Both the position numbers and the translations under genes were made by a program. The notes beneath the pieces were generated by a model. It was not told the origin of the DNA and ran no database searches. It worked only from the letters and a program-made list of their open reading frames with translations. A DNA stretch of 64,000 nt from Elmis aenea. Lineage: Eukaryota > Arthropoda > Insecta > Coleoptera > Elmidae. The stretch is from NCBI GenBank assembly GCA_947652605.1, contig OX393581.1:7506640-7570639 (forward strand). Reading direction: 5' to 3'. Of the stretch, positions 44,605-56,339 are shown one piece after another (within the stretch, counting starts at the first letter, position 1; the number at the start of each line of letters is the position of its first letter).

Positions 44605-44912
44605 GGAAGGTCTAGGAACATTCCTCGCCCACAATTCTTCGCCTCCACAATTCTTCGCCACCACAATTCTTCGCCGCCACAATTTTTCGCCGTATGTAAA
44701 ATAATCTGTAAAAATTACGTTATAAATAAAAACAATAACATTTACAAACAAAATTTGTGACATGCTTGTATGCGGCGAAAAATGGCGGCGAAGAATTGTG
44801 TAGGCGAAGAAATGTGGGCGAAGAATTGTGGAGGCGAAGAATTGTGGGCGAAGAATTGTGGGCGAAGAATTGTGGATAAAGAATTGTGGGCGAAGAATGT
44901 TCAGGACACGAT
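44605..44912. mobile_element. fold-back element with minisatellite arms
   Basis: The left arm (44620-44696) holds about four copies of CACAATTCTTCGCC with 2-3 nt spacers. The right arm (44771-44905) holds about seven copies of its complement GGCGAAGAATTGTG, some contiguous. A 75-bp AT-rich loop separates them. The outermost sequences also pair (GGAACATTCCTCGCCC against the complement of GGGCGAAGAATGTTCAGG). Inverted arms made of short tandem repeats are the organisation of Drosophila FB-type fold-back elements. No duplication or coding region was identified; ORFs across it are by-products of the repeat. Confidence 0.75.
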
Positions 44913-45327
44913 CAGGGGTCATGTTCATCAGCATGTAATTTTTGATTTCATATTATTAAAATACAGTTCACCAAAACGTAATGTTCAGAAATATTTATTT
45001 AATTTGCTTTATTTTTTATCCTACATGTGTTATTCGTCTCTAGTAGAAAACAATTTAGTAAATTACGACTAACTTAAGATTATAAAAATCGTTATTACGA
45101 GACATATAAGTACATTTTATGAAAATTGTTAAATCATTTTCATAAAATTTGTAATAATTGTACCTTTAGCCACTAACTTTAGCTACTTTTTGTAAATAAT
45201 ATGAAAAACGGTATATAAAAAAAAATTCAAATTTTTAATTTTTAGGAACCTTAGTACAATGTTGCAAAAATTACTTGACGTAAATTTTGTTAAATACAGC
45301 AAAGTATAAAAACTTTTCAGTAAGTAC

Positions 45328-46171
45328 TAGGGTTTCTTTCCCGGGATCCCGGGATCCCGGGAACCCGGGATCCCGGTCCATTTTAAGCTATTTTATATTT
45401 CCCGGGAAATGCTTTTTGTCCCGGGAATTCCCGGGATTTTAAAAAAGTGTTGTTTTCGTTTATTTTGTGCTAAGATCTTTGTAATACTATTATAACTTAT
45501 CAGAATGTTATGCTTAAAATGTCTTTACTAACAGTAAATTATGGAAAAACTTCAAAAAAAAATTTCTCTTTTAGTATGGCGCAAAGAAGCCCGGTCTCCA
45601 TTACAAAGTTAATATCTTCAAAATACTTTTACAGTTTTATTTTTGTGTACCCTGATAATTCAAAGCAAAATAGCTTATAAATGAAATTTTATTGATAATA
45701 ACGAAGTTTCTTTGCTGCTAGATGCGCTCAAGACAATTCACCTACATCAATAGAGACAGAGAGCATTTTATGCAGCAGGACTTTTTGTTAATAAATTAAG
45801 AAAAAGACTAATTGACTGAAGCACAGATCACCTTCGTTTTCTTAAATCACATTACAAAAATTCATTGTAAAAATTGTATTATTGTATTCATAAATATGAA
45901 ATTGCAATAGAAAGGTTATAATTCCCAAATGTATGTTTCTCTCACCAATATTATTGAATTATTTGTAATAATCATAGAGCAAAATGTATTACATTTATAT
46001 GACTTGGAGTTGTTTTTAAGTAATAAACCGCTCCCTTAATTTTTTGGGTTATTTATTTAAAAATATTGACATAATTTATTACATCCCGGGATCCCGGGAA
46101 ATCCCGGGACAAAGGCCGATTTCTTCCCGGAATCCCGGGACAAGCAAAATGGTCAAATATGAGAAACCCTA
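45328..46171. mobile_element. non-autonomous hAT element with CCCGGG-rich ends
   Basis: Ends TAGGGTTTCTTTCCCGGG and the inverted CATATGAGAAACCCTA-type sequence (ATATGAGAAACCCTA, 46157-46171), with an exact 8-bp duplication GTAAGTAC (45320-45327 and 46172-46179). The subterminal zones hold many GGGATCCCGGG/CCCGGGAA palindromes (45340-45435 and 46085-46140). 844 bp, no transposase. A 3'-terminal piece of a second copy is at 55735-55889. Confidence 0.9.
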
Positions 46172-46179
46172 GTAAGTAC

Positions 46180-47020
46180 TCACTATAATATTAGTTAACT
46201 TACACTTATCAGAGACAAAATACACTTTTATTGAGTATCTAAGCGTGCTATAATTTTTAAATTGGTTTTGAGTGACGTTAATACATTAGATGACCGCAGA
46301 ATATAAAATTTTATGCAGCTGTGCAATCAAAATGTATAATCCAACCTGTATAATCGGTTGAACAGGAAACAAAAATTATGCTGTTCAAGCCAATTATAAA
46401 CGTTGTGTGGACAAACGCTCATTTCTTGGTAACGTAAATATTAACCGCAGATTTGTACAAACAGAAATATCTTTAAATTACATCTAAACCGCAAAATAAA
46501 TAACGTTATTAAAAGATTAGCGGCAAAAACCAACAACAAATCGTGACCATCTATTCGTTGCACAACAGGCAAAGGAGAAAAAATCAGTTAGAGAAAATGA
46601 TAATTTGAGAAACAATATTATTGAAGGATTCAGATTTTAGAAGTCGTCCTAAACGCAGAGTGGCAATTGTTACAACATGGATGTGTGCGGTGGCTACAAT
46701 TAAAACTTGGTCTAATAATAGAAGACGCTAAAACGATAAAATACTGGCGCAGTATCGAATAAATTTCATACAGCATTTTATTTCTATCAAACTTTTTATA
46801 CTTAAAATGGTTTGTTGTTCCGTTTTAGTTACTGTTTAATTCCACTCCAAGAAGTGCAACAATTAACTAAAAATGTTGTAACATTAGATTGTTCAAAAAA
46901 ACAATGAACACATATCGATTTGTTTCCTTGACGTTAGCTTTTTATTCCTCAAGTGAATTAACCATTGCCAACCAATACTGCTTAAGATCGCACGTTGATT
47001 GAGCTAATAAGACACAGTTT
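46180..47020. other. AT-rich interval upstream of the small secreted ORF
   Basis: No repeats were recognised. ACACAGTTTG at about 47012-47021 resembles an initiator, but no TATA box sits at the expected distance. Confidence 0.3.
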
Positions 47021-47028
47021 GCGTAGGT

Positions 47029-47157
47029 ATGAAGTTTTTTTCACCCTTAACTGTTCTAGCAATACTAATAGCAATTACGGCACCCGGTAGTTCACACGGC
47101 TACAATGTATTTTTCATTGTTATGTTGCTAGTCCTGGGTGGTCTTCCGATTCCATAA
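47029..47157 (+). CDS. small ORF with signal peptide, or first exon of a secreted protein
   Basis: ATG at 47029 opens a 42-codon frame ending in TAA. It begins MKFFSPLTVLAILIAITAPG, with SSHG next, a textbook signal peptide: a basic residue, a hydrophobic core, then small residues suited to cleavage after SSHG. The rest is again hydrophobic (NVFFIVMLLVLGGLPIP), so it would be either a tiny secreted or membrane peptide, or a first exon whose splice donor lies within it. Donor-like GT sites inside (ACAAT/gtattt, CTGG/gtggtc) are weak. The surrounding DNA shows no transposon ends. What is seen is the hydrophobic pattern and the ATG; function is unknown. Confidence 0.4.
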   Translation: MKFFSPLTVLAILIAITAPGSSHGYNVFFIVMLLVLGGLPIP

Positions 47158-48570
47158 CACGGTGACAGTAATTATTGCGTAAAACCAAGTACTTCTTTCA
47201 CGTACAACTATTTCCTATCATTGCACAATTGCGCGAGCAAAAAAACAAAGTCGTTTTGATTTATGAAAGTAAACTCTTCGACATACGTCAAATGCCGACC
47301 GCTTCAAAATGGGAGACAAATATTAATTTTTATTGTCCGCAATGCGGTGCCGTGATTTTACCCCTAAAAGAAGTGTAATAGGTCTATTAATTCACGTAAT
47401 ACCCAAAGACGGATCGAATCGTAGCGAGCTATGAATGCTAATGTCGATCGCCACATATCTCCGACCAAATTTAGTCATCATTACAATTAGCGGTAATAAG
47501 AATGTTGATCACAACTTTTGTTTAAACAAATTTGCAATGCAAACTGCGATTAAAATCCTTGGACATTTCGTTAATAAATTGTTTAAGCCATATTTAGATT
47601 ACATTGAAATAATTTAAATGAAAAAGAATGGAACAGTTAGGGAGATGCACCTGGGCCCGCTTGTTTTTATAGGATGCAAGTGTTAACTTGATTATAAGCA
47701 CGCGACGGATTGATACGTAAAATGCGTGTTTATTGGGAGGATACTACTCGTAAAACGCATTGCGTTTGCAAGTGCACATAATAGTATATTAAATAACAAC
47801 AGTTGTAAGAAGCATATTGCGCACGGAGTTCGTAGCGGCGAGTGCCTGTTTCCACGAGAGCGTAATTGCTTTGCAACTCGAGTTATGTAGCTTACTGTTT
47901 CTACAATCACATAATACCTACGATTCTAACGGTTTTTTGGCTAATATACACTTGTAACTACGTTGTCTACATTGTTAATTGCAAAAAGTGCCTTAAAATT
48001 TTTGTTTTCGAAATTAGAGAAGGTTAACAATGAACGAAGTAAGGAGCTTCTTCTTGTAAAAAAAAAGTAAAAGAAGGAACAATAACATTATAACAAAAAA
48101 CTTTAAATTTCTTAGACAGTCTTGAAGAATGTAATCGACAAAGTTATTTACATGTTATGTGCAAATTCTCGAGATTTCCCAAGAAATAAGGGGTAAGTTT
48201 GTCTTTTCTCGAAAAACGAAAACCATCGAGAAATCATAAACACTATTTGTAACTAAATTGTTTTATATCACAATTAAAACGACCTCATTAAATAATTTAA
48301 ACACTTACTTTTACCTTCAATCTTTTGCTTACCATTGAAATGTAATAACAAAAGTTACACTCATTCGATTTTTTTTAAAGCGTAATCTTCATTTTTTTAC
48401 AAAAGGATGTGGGGATTATTACCCAATGTGATCAAATACTTATTCTAGTATAACAATAATTAAATGAATGATACTTTTACATAGAAATAATTATCAAGTA
48501 AAGTAAACAATTTCATGCTTTTCTTTGTTTACATAGGACAAAACTTATTAATCTTTATGGAATATTCAAT
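47158..48570. other. interval with a moderately GC-rich part, no gene called
   Basis: An open frame at 47175-47378 has a CPQC pair near its end (FYCPQCGAVILPL) but starts at TTG after an in-frame stop, and no splice acceptor was found. 47640-47930 is GC-richer with chance frames only. Confidence 0.25.
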
Positions 48571-48577
48571 AAAATAT

Positions 48578-49190
48578 GGGTGTGTATAAATTGGCGGAAG
48601 CGCTACACGTGACGATGTTCTTCGTAAAATTCCAAGTCGAAAATCTTGATACAAAAATGTTGTACCATGCTTCCTATGGCCTCAGGAACCATTTAAAGAA
48701 AAATTAGCATACATAGATTTGCGTTTGGACATTTTTTTATCAGCAATAATTTTTACTTAGGTATTTACAATTTTTGTTCGAACTGAAAGCCTTCAGTTCG
48801 TAAACATAGCTGCAAACTTTTGGGTATCGTAAAACACAAACTAGAAATAATTACGAGAAAAACAGAGATGACAGCTAATGACAATGTTGCCATATGTATT
48901 ATTTTCATTCAAATCAGTGATTTACATATTTTCAACACCAATTTTTGAAAGGAAGAACACAATATCAAGGAAAAAATACTATTCGAAATTTATTTTTATT
49001 CCAAATAGGAGCTTTTTCATTTGCAAGTATTAAATAATAACGCTTATTAAAGGACTAAATGTCAAAACTTTGAGGACCTCTTGCAGACACAGCAAGCATG
49101 GTACAACATTTTCGTATTAAGATTTTCGACTTAAAATTTTACGAAGAACATCGCCACGTGTAGCGCTTCCGCCATTTTTTATACACCTTG
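48578..49190 (-). mobile_element. TIR element, copy 2 (inverted partner of 15148-15771)
   Basis: Full-length reverse-orientation copy. Left end GGGTGTGTATAAATTGGCGG, right end complement CAAGGTGTATAAAAAATGGC, right flank TATA (49191-49194), left flank TA. Shared diagnostic stretches include ACTGAAAGCCTTCAGTTCG and GATGACAGCTAATGACAATG, inverted with respect to 15148-15771. Differences between the copies are scattered single bases and small gaps. No transposase. Confidence 0.8.
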
Positions 49191-49194
49191 TATA

Positions 49195-49950
49195 AGTAGG
49201 TAAATTTAAAAACCCAATGATTACAAAAATAGGGTTTTAAAAACTTGTGCCTTTCACAAAGGTTTGTAATCCAATTCTCAAATCTACTTAAAAGTTTCCG
49301 TTTGAAATTAAGTTTGAATTTACATGTTTTTTAAGGTTCATTTTTATTTGAGAACAATACAATTATTTAATATTATTACCATGATTTTTAAATACCTGCT
49401 GGTTTTTGTTAAACATAAATTTAATTTCCAACTAAATCATTTATATTAGTTTTTTTACAATTTTCTGAACAAATTTTTATTAAATTAATTATAATTCACC
49501 GCTAACTCTATATTAAACAGATAAATTAAAACGATTTATGTCCTGCAGTGATAGACTTAGTATAATATATAAAATTATATGTATTAATTTCAATAAATCC
49601 AAGTGTTGAAGTACGTTACAAATAAATTACGGTGAATGGATTGGTACGGGATTAATTTTTATTTAAAAAATTTGTAAATAAATTAAATAAATGCAACCTG
49701 ACTAATGGCCTCGCCAACATATACGTAGGTTACCAACAATATGAGGCACTGAAATCTTCTTCTAATGCTCAACATCATTAGTAACTTTGTTAACTAATGA
49801 TATGCGCACAAGGAAGCGTTAACTTTTTGAATATTAAAAAACATAAAGAACAAGTTAAATAAACGACTGCAGCAAAACTGGCGCCAACGAAACGTAAACA
49901 AATTGCCATTATCTAACCAACAGTTTTGCAATTCGTGTAGGAGAGCAGGT
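49195..49950. other. AT-rich interval, nothing recognised
   Basis: No coding signal until about 49870, where GC begins to rise toward the ORF at 49955. Confidence 0.35.
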
Positions 49951-49954
49951 AAAA

Positions 49955-50146
49955 ATGCTAACAGGTCCGCCCACAAACGTTCGGACAGTCGACAATTTTC
50001 CGCTTTCCTACGCTACTTCAGTGTCTATCCTTAACCTTCTAACCATATTTAGGCGGCTGCACTTGCGTCGACGCCTCGGCATGGCTTACATTTGTCATAA
50101 GCGCGTGTCATTTTTCTCGTGTTACCTCGAGCTCTTTCGACGCTAG
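49955..50146 (+). CDS. GC-rich 63-codon ORF, unidentified
   Basis: A true ATG at 49955 in a very good insect start context (AAAAATG) opens 63 codons to TAG. GC is far higher than in the flanks. The protein starts MLTGPPTNVRTVDNFP and ends with a basic/aromatic part (RRLHLRRRLGMAYICHKR). No domain or signal peptide was recognised. GAGAGCAG/gtaaaaatg just before it could also be a splice donor, which would make this intron sequence instead. Alternatives: real small ORF, first exon, or an unknown GC-rich repeat. Confidence 0.25.
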   Translation: MLTGPPTNVRTVDNFPLSYATSVSILNLLTIFRRLHLRRRLGMAYICHKRVSFFSCYLELFRR

Positions 50147-50419
50147 TATCTCAGTTTGTAACGCTAAATTTAAAGTTTCCACAGGCTTAAAGGATATTTT
50201 AAGTATTACTTCTGTGGCGTTATGGCAGAAGTTGATACGTCACTTTTTCATGTTTTTGAGAAATCAAAAAAATAACTTTCATTCGTTATTATAAAATCAT
50301 TAAATGATATTTAATCACAAATTAGTTTAATAAATGGTTATCCTTTGACATTTACCTGTTTTCAATCACAATAATCTTTAATCTGGGGGTGGAGGGACGA
50401 GGATGACACCTACATAGTA

Positions 50420-50963
50420 CCGTCGCGCGGGGGTTACTTGAGCCATTTTTCCACAAAGTCTTTTACATTTTTTCATGTAATTATAAAACTTGAAAGTTTC
50501 TGTGTTTGAAAATTGGAGAAAAGCATACAAACTGCATGAACTGTAGTTTGACAAAAGCTCAGAACTCCAATTTTCATAAAATCTTAGATTTTTTTAAATT
50601 CAAGGGGTGGCTCATGACACCCCATGGATTAAGCCACATGATAATAAAGTGCATATTTGATGCTCTACTGCAAATTTAGCCCCCTACTGAGGCAAAATGA
50701 GCCACCCACACTGTTAAAAAACTACCACTTTACCTATAGAATATCAAAAAATATATAAATCACTGGTAATTTCTTAAAAATTTGCACCTTAAGGAATAAG
50801 CAGATTTGGCATAAGAAGGAAAAAATTTGGGAAATTCTAACCCACTTATAAAGAAAGAGCACCAAAGGCTGTCCTATAAATGTTTTATTAGGAAGTATCA
50901 ATATATACAGCTATTAATCAAACAAATTTCTTGTCAAGTGGTTCAAGTCACCCCGCGCGACGG
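50420..50963. mobile_element. Tigger-like MITE with CCGTCGCGCGGGG ends
   Basis: Left end CCGTCGCGCGGGGGTTACTTG after TA (shown from 50420; GAGCC follows), right end on the complement CCGTCGCGCGGGGTGACTTG with AACC next. Left flank TA, right flank GA, so the TA duplication is incomplete. Inside are GGGTGGCTCATGACACCCC-like motifs and GAGCCACCC, subterminal repeats in the same style as the Tigger element at 1737-2659 (GGGGCTACTTGGTC). 544 bp, no coding region. The superfamily is inferred. Confidence 0.7.
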
Positions 50964-52330
50964 GAACACATATTAGCTTTTGCCATATTGTTTCCCGGTA
51001 CTGTCGTATTAACAGGTGTTGCATGACGCAACGGCCAAACTTAAGGAGCATGTTCCTTGAGTCAATTTAAGCAAAAAATGTTATATAAACAACACATAGT
51101 CCAAAACTCGATGGAAAACAAATTATATCTTTTTCTCGGGAAATTATCCAGAACGAATTATCATAAAGAATAATTAATGGTTACAAATTTCTAGTTATAA
51201 AATTTACAACAAATTTCTATTGTAAAAAAACTCAACCGATCAAGAGGTTTTATTTGCATTGGCAACGAGATTCATCTTAAACTATTGAGTTGGTTAAATT
51301 AAATTTTATTATTTAAATAACGTCTTCTAGTTTTTGTCTAGAATAAAGCCTTCCTCCTTATGAATTTTGAGTTAAAAAAATGTAGGAAGTATATTTGTTG
51401 GTTTATTATTACGGTTTGGCTAGTGGTAACTTTCTTTAATATCATATTGATATCTTTAAATGTGTAGACATTGTCTCTCTGAAAAAATAAAGTAAAACTG
51501 TAATTGTTTTTCTATTGAGTTGTGTTTTTTCATGATGACGTTTTAAAAAGTGATTTACAAGGAAATTATATGTAAATAAATACACAAAAATAGAACGGCA
51601 AATTTTATTAATTCACCTTTATGTAATTTCATTCCCTAGTTTTTGAGTTTTAAACAAAATGCAATAAAAATTATACATATATCATCAATTAAAAAGTGAA
51701 TATGTGTTTACTAATCGCTGTACCTACACAAAGTTGTTTAAGAAATCGTAATTAAAAGTTCTATTTTATAATTGTTTTATATACCAGCTTGCTCTATAGG
51801 AAGTATACTCTTATAATGTCTGCATATCGAAAAACCTGTATCAAACGAATTTCGTTTTTTATTAAACATAAAAGACGATAGAACTATAATATTTACATCA
51901 AATTACCTAAAGTTAAAAACGCAGATAAATCCTTTGCACTAATTACAGTTTGAAAAAAATTATCAATTAATAATGATTGGTATAATTTAGTGTCCTATTA
52001 TTGTTATCTATTCCTGAACAAAGTAATATATTTGATAACTGTATTAAACAAATTTCAAAATACTACGACGGCGTCTCCCTAAACTAACTGTTACTAATAA
52101 TCATAATTATGTAATAGCCGAGATACAACTGTAATCAAATATAATTGTATATAATTAGTAGGAAATTTCTGTGCAATCTCTTAATTTTGCTTAATTACTC
52201 ACAGATTACACAAGCAGGACTTGACAAAATTTAACATTCGACGTATTGATTGCCCATAATAATAACAAAAGCTACTGAAAATTACTAAGCCAGATTAAAG
52301 TTACTGATTGATTCGATTGTTTTTTTTTTA
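50964..52330. other. AT-rich interval, nothing recognised
   Basis: Low GC throughout, no repeats with visible ends, no coding signal. Confidence 0.4.
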
Positions 52331-52333
52331 CAG

Positions 52334-52417
52334 AAAGAAATGATAGGAGAAAGGCACCTTTATAAACTGTACCACCCTTTTTGGCTACAACCGCCGCCGA
52401 TACTAAGCTTTTTGTAA
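52334..52417 (+). CDS. possible terminal coding exon
   Basis: A strong acceptor (TTTTTTTTTTACAG ending at 52333, with a CTGAT-type branch sequence about 25 nt upstream) precedes a frame that is open from the junction to TAA at 52415-52417. It includes MIGERHLYKLYHPFWLQPPP. The ATG at 52340 would also allow a 25-codon peptide. GC rises in the last third. No clear polyA signal follows within 60 nt. An upstream donor partner was not identified. Confidence 0.2.
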   Translation, partial: KEMIGERHLYKLYHPFWLQPPPILSFL

Positions 52418-52419
52418 TT

Positions 52420-53178
52420 TATTAATCAGTCTGGGTGGTCTTAAATAATTTAATAACTATCACTTCTGAAGCTGTAAATTAAAATTTAGTGAAAGTGAAC
52501 AAGATGTATTTATATAATTATAAACCAGTGGCAGCCCGCCCATGTGGTGAAGCCAAAAGATACCAACCAGAGGTAGCCGGATTACGCATTATAAACTAAA
52601 ATAATTCTACAATACTCATACATAAAAACCATGTCTTAATTGATCACTTGATCAGCAAAATTCATCAAATCGATCGGCTATAATTTGTATAATAACGCCA
52701 TATAAAGTCGATATCTTGGATGCAAGTTTTTTTTTTTGTCATGCGATGTGTTTATAAGTTAGAACTTTCCCACAGCCTAAGAAATTTGTTTACGGCTTTG
52801 ACATTTTTAATGAATACTTTAGGGTATTATAATCACAGCTACTGACAACTAGGTCTAATTAGAATATAAAACTTTAATTAAATATGCTAATCAGGTAATA
52901 CCTTCCGTATCCCAGAATGTAAGAGCAATGCTAAACTCTAAACTGCATTTAAAATATTAAGGCATTGGAAACCGAAAAATCTGATTGAAATTGTAAACGA
53001 GTGTAAAACTATTTACCACTGGATTAAAATTTAGGATGCAAGAAAAAATCGTTGTGTTTTAAAAACTATTGATGTATAATACATAACTGTGATATAATAA
53101 AATTCATAACTTTAAATAATTTGAACTTTAATGCAAATACGAGTCTCAATTATTTCATAATTCTTTCTGAGGATGTGT
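52420..53178. other. AT-rich interval with a MITE-like scrap
   Basis: CAGTGGCAGCCCGCCCATG at 52529-52547 looks like a hAT or related TIR end, but no partner end was found. Nothing else. Confidence 0.35.
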
Positions 53179-53179
53179 A

Positions 53180-53400
53180 CAGGGTGGGCAATATTTGATG
53201 TTTTAATAGGGAATCTCGGTAACTATAAGACGTATCAAAAAAAGGGACCGCGCATCCTCGATCTCTTTCTTCGAGAAAAAGTTAACGGTGAAAACTAAAA
53301 TTGTTTATCGTCTTTTGTTTTCGAGTTATCGCCGATATCTCGATTTTTCGACTTTCCGTTTTATGACGATATCTCGTGTATGAAAATAAAGAAAAATAAT
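53180..53400. repeat. start of a TA/CAGGGTGG repeat
   Basis: After TA the sequence CAGGGTGGGCAATATTTG opens a repeat-like stretch rich in ATCTCG/CGATATCTCG motifs (53320-53385) and GAGAAAAAGTTAACGG. The right end was not found. Confidence 0.35.
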
Positions 53401-54640
53401 AAATATGATTTAGAACACGAATATACTGAAGTACTTGCGGGAAGCTGTGAAACCGTTTATTAATTTGGATAAAATAATTCTTAAACAGTATAACAGATTA
53501 GATATTTTTTAAACAAGTAGGTACACTTACATATAACATAATTATTTATAAATCTACCAAACATGTTCTTATTTTGTTGCATGTTTGTGCTAAAGATTTA
53601 AGGTTATCACGTTTCCACATCAACAGGAATATTTTTCGAGTTCATTTATTTACAAACATTTGTACTATTAAAATTCCAGGCATGTAGGTGACAAAACTTA
53701 ACAAACCAAAAATTCCAAATATAAATTACATCAATTCAGAATTATTTAATTGATCATAATGTACCAATTAACTACATCGCTTCTTTTAAATCGAAATACC
53801 TTCAAACCTAAACGGCTTGTTAACAAAGAGCTGCTTAACAAGGCTTTAATTTTGATGTTAGAAAGCTAAGGATCGTTTTGAAAACGACCATAAAGTAGGC
53901 GTAGAACAAGCAAGAAAAAAAATTAACACTCGATAATTAAAATTCATTTAGATTTAAATTCTTTGTAAATTAACTTACATGAGCACGTTTATAATTAGAT
54001 CTAAATCATGTTCAGATATAAACAGTAGCTTAAGTCAAAGAAGCCGCTTAACACGGTACCACCACCATAACACAAAAGTTTGATATTGCCAAGCCGCGCG
54101 CCGAAAGATCCTCCAGGAAATTGTTCATCAAAATTGGTTTCTATTGTGGAGATCTATTTTTCGTCCGTATTTATGTGAATAAGGTTTCTAAACAATAAAT
54201 CTTACCGCTAATGGTCCGTATTAATCAAATAATTTGGTGGATACTTAAAAGTAGTCCTGTAAAACGGTTAACAAATCTCTTAAACTAGAAGCGTAGGAAA
54301 GGCAATTTACCACGGGCTATTTTTTTCAACTGTTATTAATGAGAATCAAAAGGTATTACTTGGAGTGTATTAGCTTACTTCTGGGCATTGTGCAAATCAC
54401 GCCAACAAAGAAATAGAACATGTTAGCGAACCAGTTTAAGATAATGGAAGAGGCAAAGTTATACAGATTATACTTGATAACTTTACCGCCAAGGGGGTCT
54501 CAGGAACTGTAATAGGCAGAAGCTCTGTTGAACGGGATTGAATGTATGAAGAGAGCATAAATAGATCTTTAATATTTCGAAAAATAGACTGCATACAAAG
54601 TGTACACCGAAAATTAAATTTTAGGGACTTTTGTGTTCTT
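53401..54640. other. AT-rich interval, nothing recognised
   Basis: No gene, splice pair or repeat boundary. Confidence 0.4.
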
Positions 54641-54642
54641 TT

Positions 54643-54853
54643 AAATTTCTCTAAAATGTGTATTTAATCCTTATTTGGCATGCAAGTATTTGTAACAAAA
54701 TTTTCGTAATCAAATAATATGTGTTCATAGTTTACAAAAAACGTCCAGAAATCTGTTTACGCTTTTTGCTTATTAGAAGTCATTAACTCGTTATTTTTTG
54801 TTACAAATAATTGTATGCCAAATAAGGATTAAATACATATTTTAGAGAAATTT
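54643..54853. repeat. inverted repeat with 60-bp arms
   Basis: Arms 54643-54702 and 54793-54853 share AAATTTCTCTAAAATGTG, TATTTAATCCTTATTTGGCA and ATTTGTAACAAAA in opposite directions with few mismatches. A 90-bp spacer separates them. It may be a short MITE; no duplication is visible. Confidence 0.65.
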
Positions 54854-55734
54854 ATTACTTAACCAAAGAAAATATTTTAAAAATATTTGCTAATAATTGA
54901 CCAATGTTAATGCATTCCTAACATATTTATTAATACATATTTTTTTAATTAAATCCCTTTAATAGTAATTTCATGCAATTTACTAATACGTGCTTCCAAG
55001 GAAAAAGAGACAAAGACAATTATTTACCATGCCAATTAGGATTTGTTTTAAATTAAATATTTGTTTTTTCAATTTTTAATAACAATTGTTTGAAAAATGT
55101 GTTAAGTGTTATACATTGTCGAATTCAGAAAAAAATGCTCTACAAATTGGCGTTAAAATCAGATATAGCGTCCATAAGAAAAAATTGACCTGATGATGGT
55201 TTTAAAAAAACGAAACTTTGCACGGAAAATATAATTGGGAATTCTGATTCCTTGCAAAAAGTGGCAATGAAAAAGTTTTAACCGAAATGAAACTCGACAT
55301 CAAATGAAAAAGTTGCGGGCAAAAAAACAAAAATCCACTTTTTTACTTTTTTCCCTATATCTCAAAAACTAAAAGAGCTAGATAAGTTCTGTTTGCATCG
55401 AATTATTAAGCACCTGAATATACAACTTTGCTCTAATTTAACCGAAGTCGTAACTCTTACCGTTCCCCATAGAGGCCCTCGAAAAACGAGAACCCTGTAT
55501 ATGCGCATAGCGAAGGAGACTTCAACGGTAGACCAGCAGACTAACCCGCTCTTAAAAGACTTGAGTTCCAAGTTCCAACACTGATGTCTCGCTTATTATA
55601 AGCGCTGAGCATGGGCTTAAATTTGAAGAACGTGCTTAATTTAGTACTGATTAATATATTTCAAACAGATTTCAGGTATCTGTTATCGTTTAGGTACACA
55701 TAAATTGTTATTCATATCCTATATAACGTTAATT
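54854..55734. other. interval with a repeat-like GC-richer part
   Basis: 55330-55505 (TATCTCAAAAACTAAAAGAG to GAACCCTGTATATG) looks like the right end of a repeat with a CAGGGT-type terminus. The 63-codon frame crossing it (55393-55584) is probably accidental. The rest is AT-rich. Confidence 0.35.
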
Positions 55735-55889
55735 TTAAGTAAAAACCGCTCCCTTCCTTTTCCGGGTTATTTATTTTAAATATTGACATAATTCATAAAA
55801 TCCTGGGATCCTGGGAAATGCCGGAAAGAAATCCGATTCCTTCTAGCAATCCCAAGATAAGCAAAATGTCAAATATGAGAAACCCTAGC
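55735..55889. mobile_element. hAT element, 3' end only, second copy of 45328-46171
   Basis: Collinear with 46020-46171 (ACCGCTCCCTT, GGGTTATTTATTT, ATATTGACATAATT, ATATGAGAAACCCTA) but with most CCCGGG motifs mutated (TCCTGGGATCCTGGG), so it is older or has decayed at CpG sites. The left part is missing. Confidence 0.75.
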
Positions 55890-56339
55890 TGATACCATAA
55901 AATGGAATGAACTTAAAATGTAAATTAAAATTGTTTATAGTTAATAATTGTTACTACACTAAATATATTATTTTTACAGTTTATAGAGTAGCTATTTTGA
56001 TCATTTCGGATGATTTAATTAAAATACGGAAAAGAATCCATCCAATAACATTAAAAAAATTGGGTTAAGCCAGCTCCTGTCAACTATGAATTATGCAAAT
56101 CAGACTACTCTAAGCTTATAGGTACTAAATATTAACAGACTTACGTTAATAAATAATGCAAGCCATCAATTTATTAGAAATAGTTTAAGAATGTCAAAGA
56201 AATTTAATTTTTTTTGCATTTAATAAATGTAAATGCTTATTTTCTCAAAGTATTTGAAATAAGCACATAATTTTTGCATCTATTATGAAGCAATTCCACC
56301 CTGTATACAGATGTAATAAACATTAAGCCACCCACAAAC

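Noticed and set aside
44524..45072. Open frames of 100-136 codons with repeated peptide units
   Set aside because: They simply translate the 14-bp minisatellite of the fold-back element; 14 is not a multiple of three, so no stable protein repeat would be kept.
47175..47378. 67-codon frame with a CPQC pair (possible zinc ribbon)
   Set aside because: Only one Cys pair, TTG start after an in-frame stop, and no acceptor site upstream.
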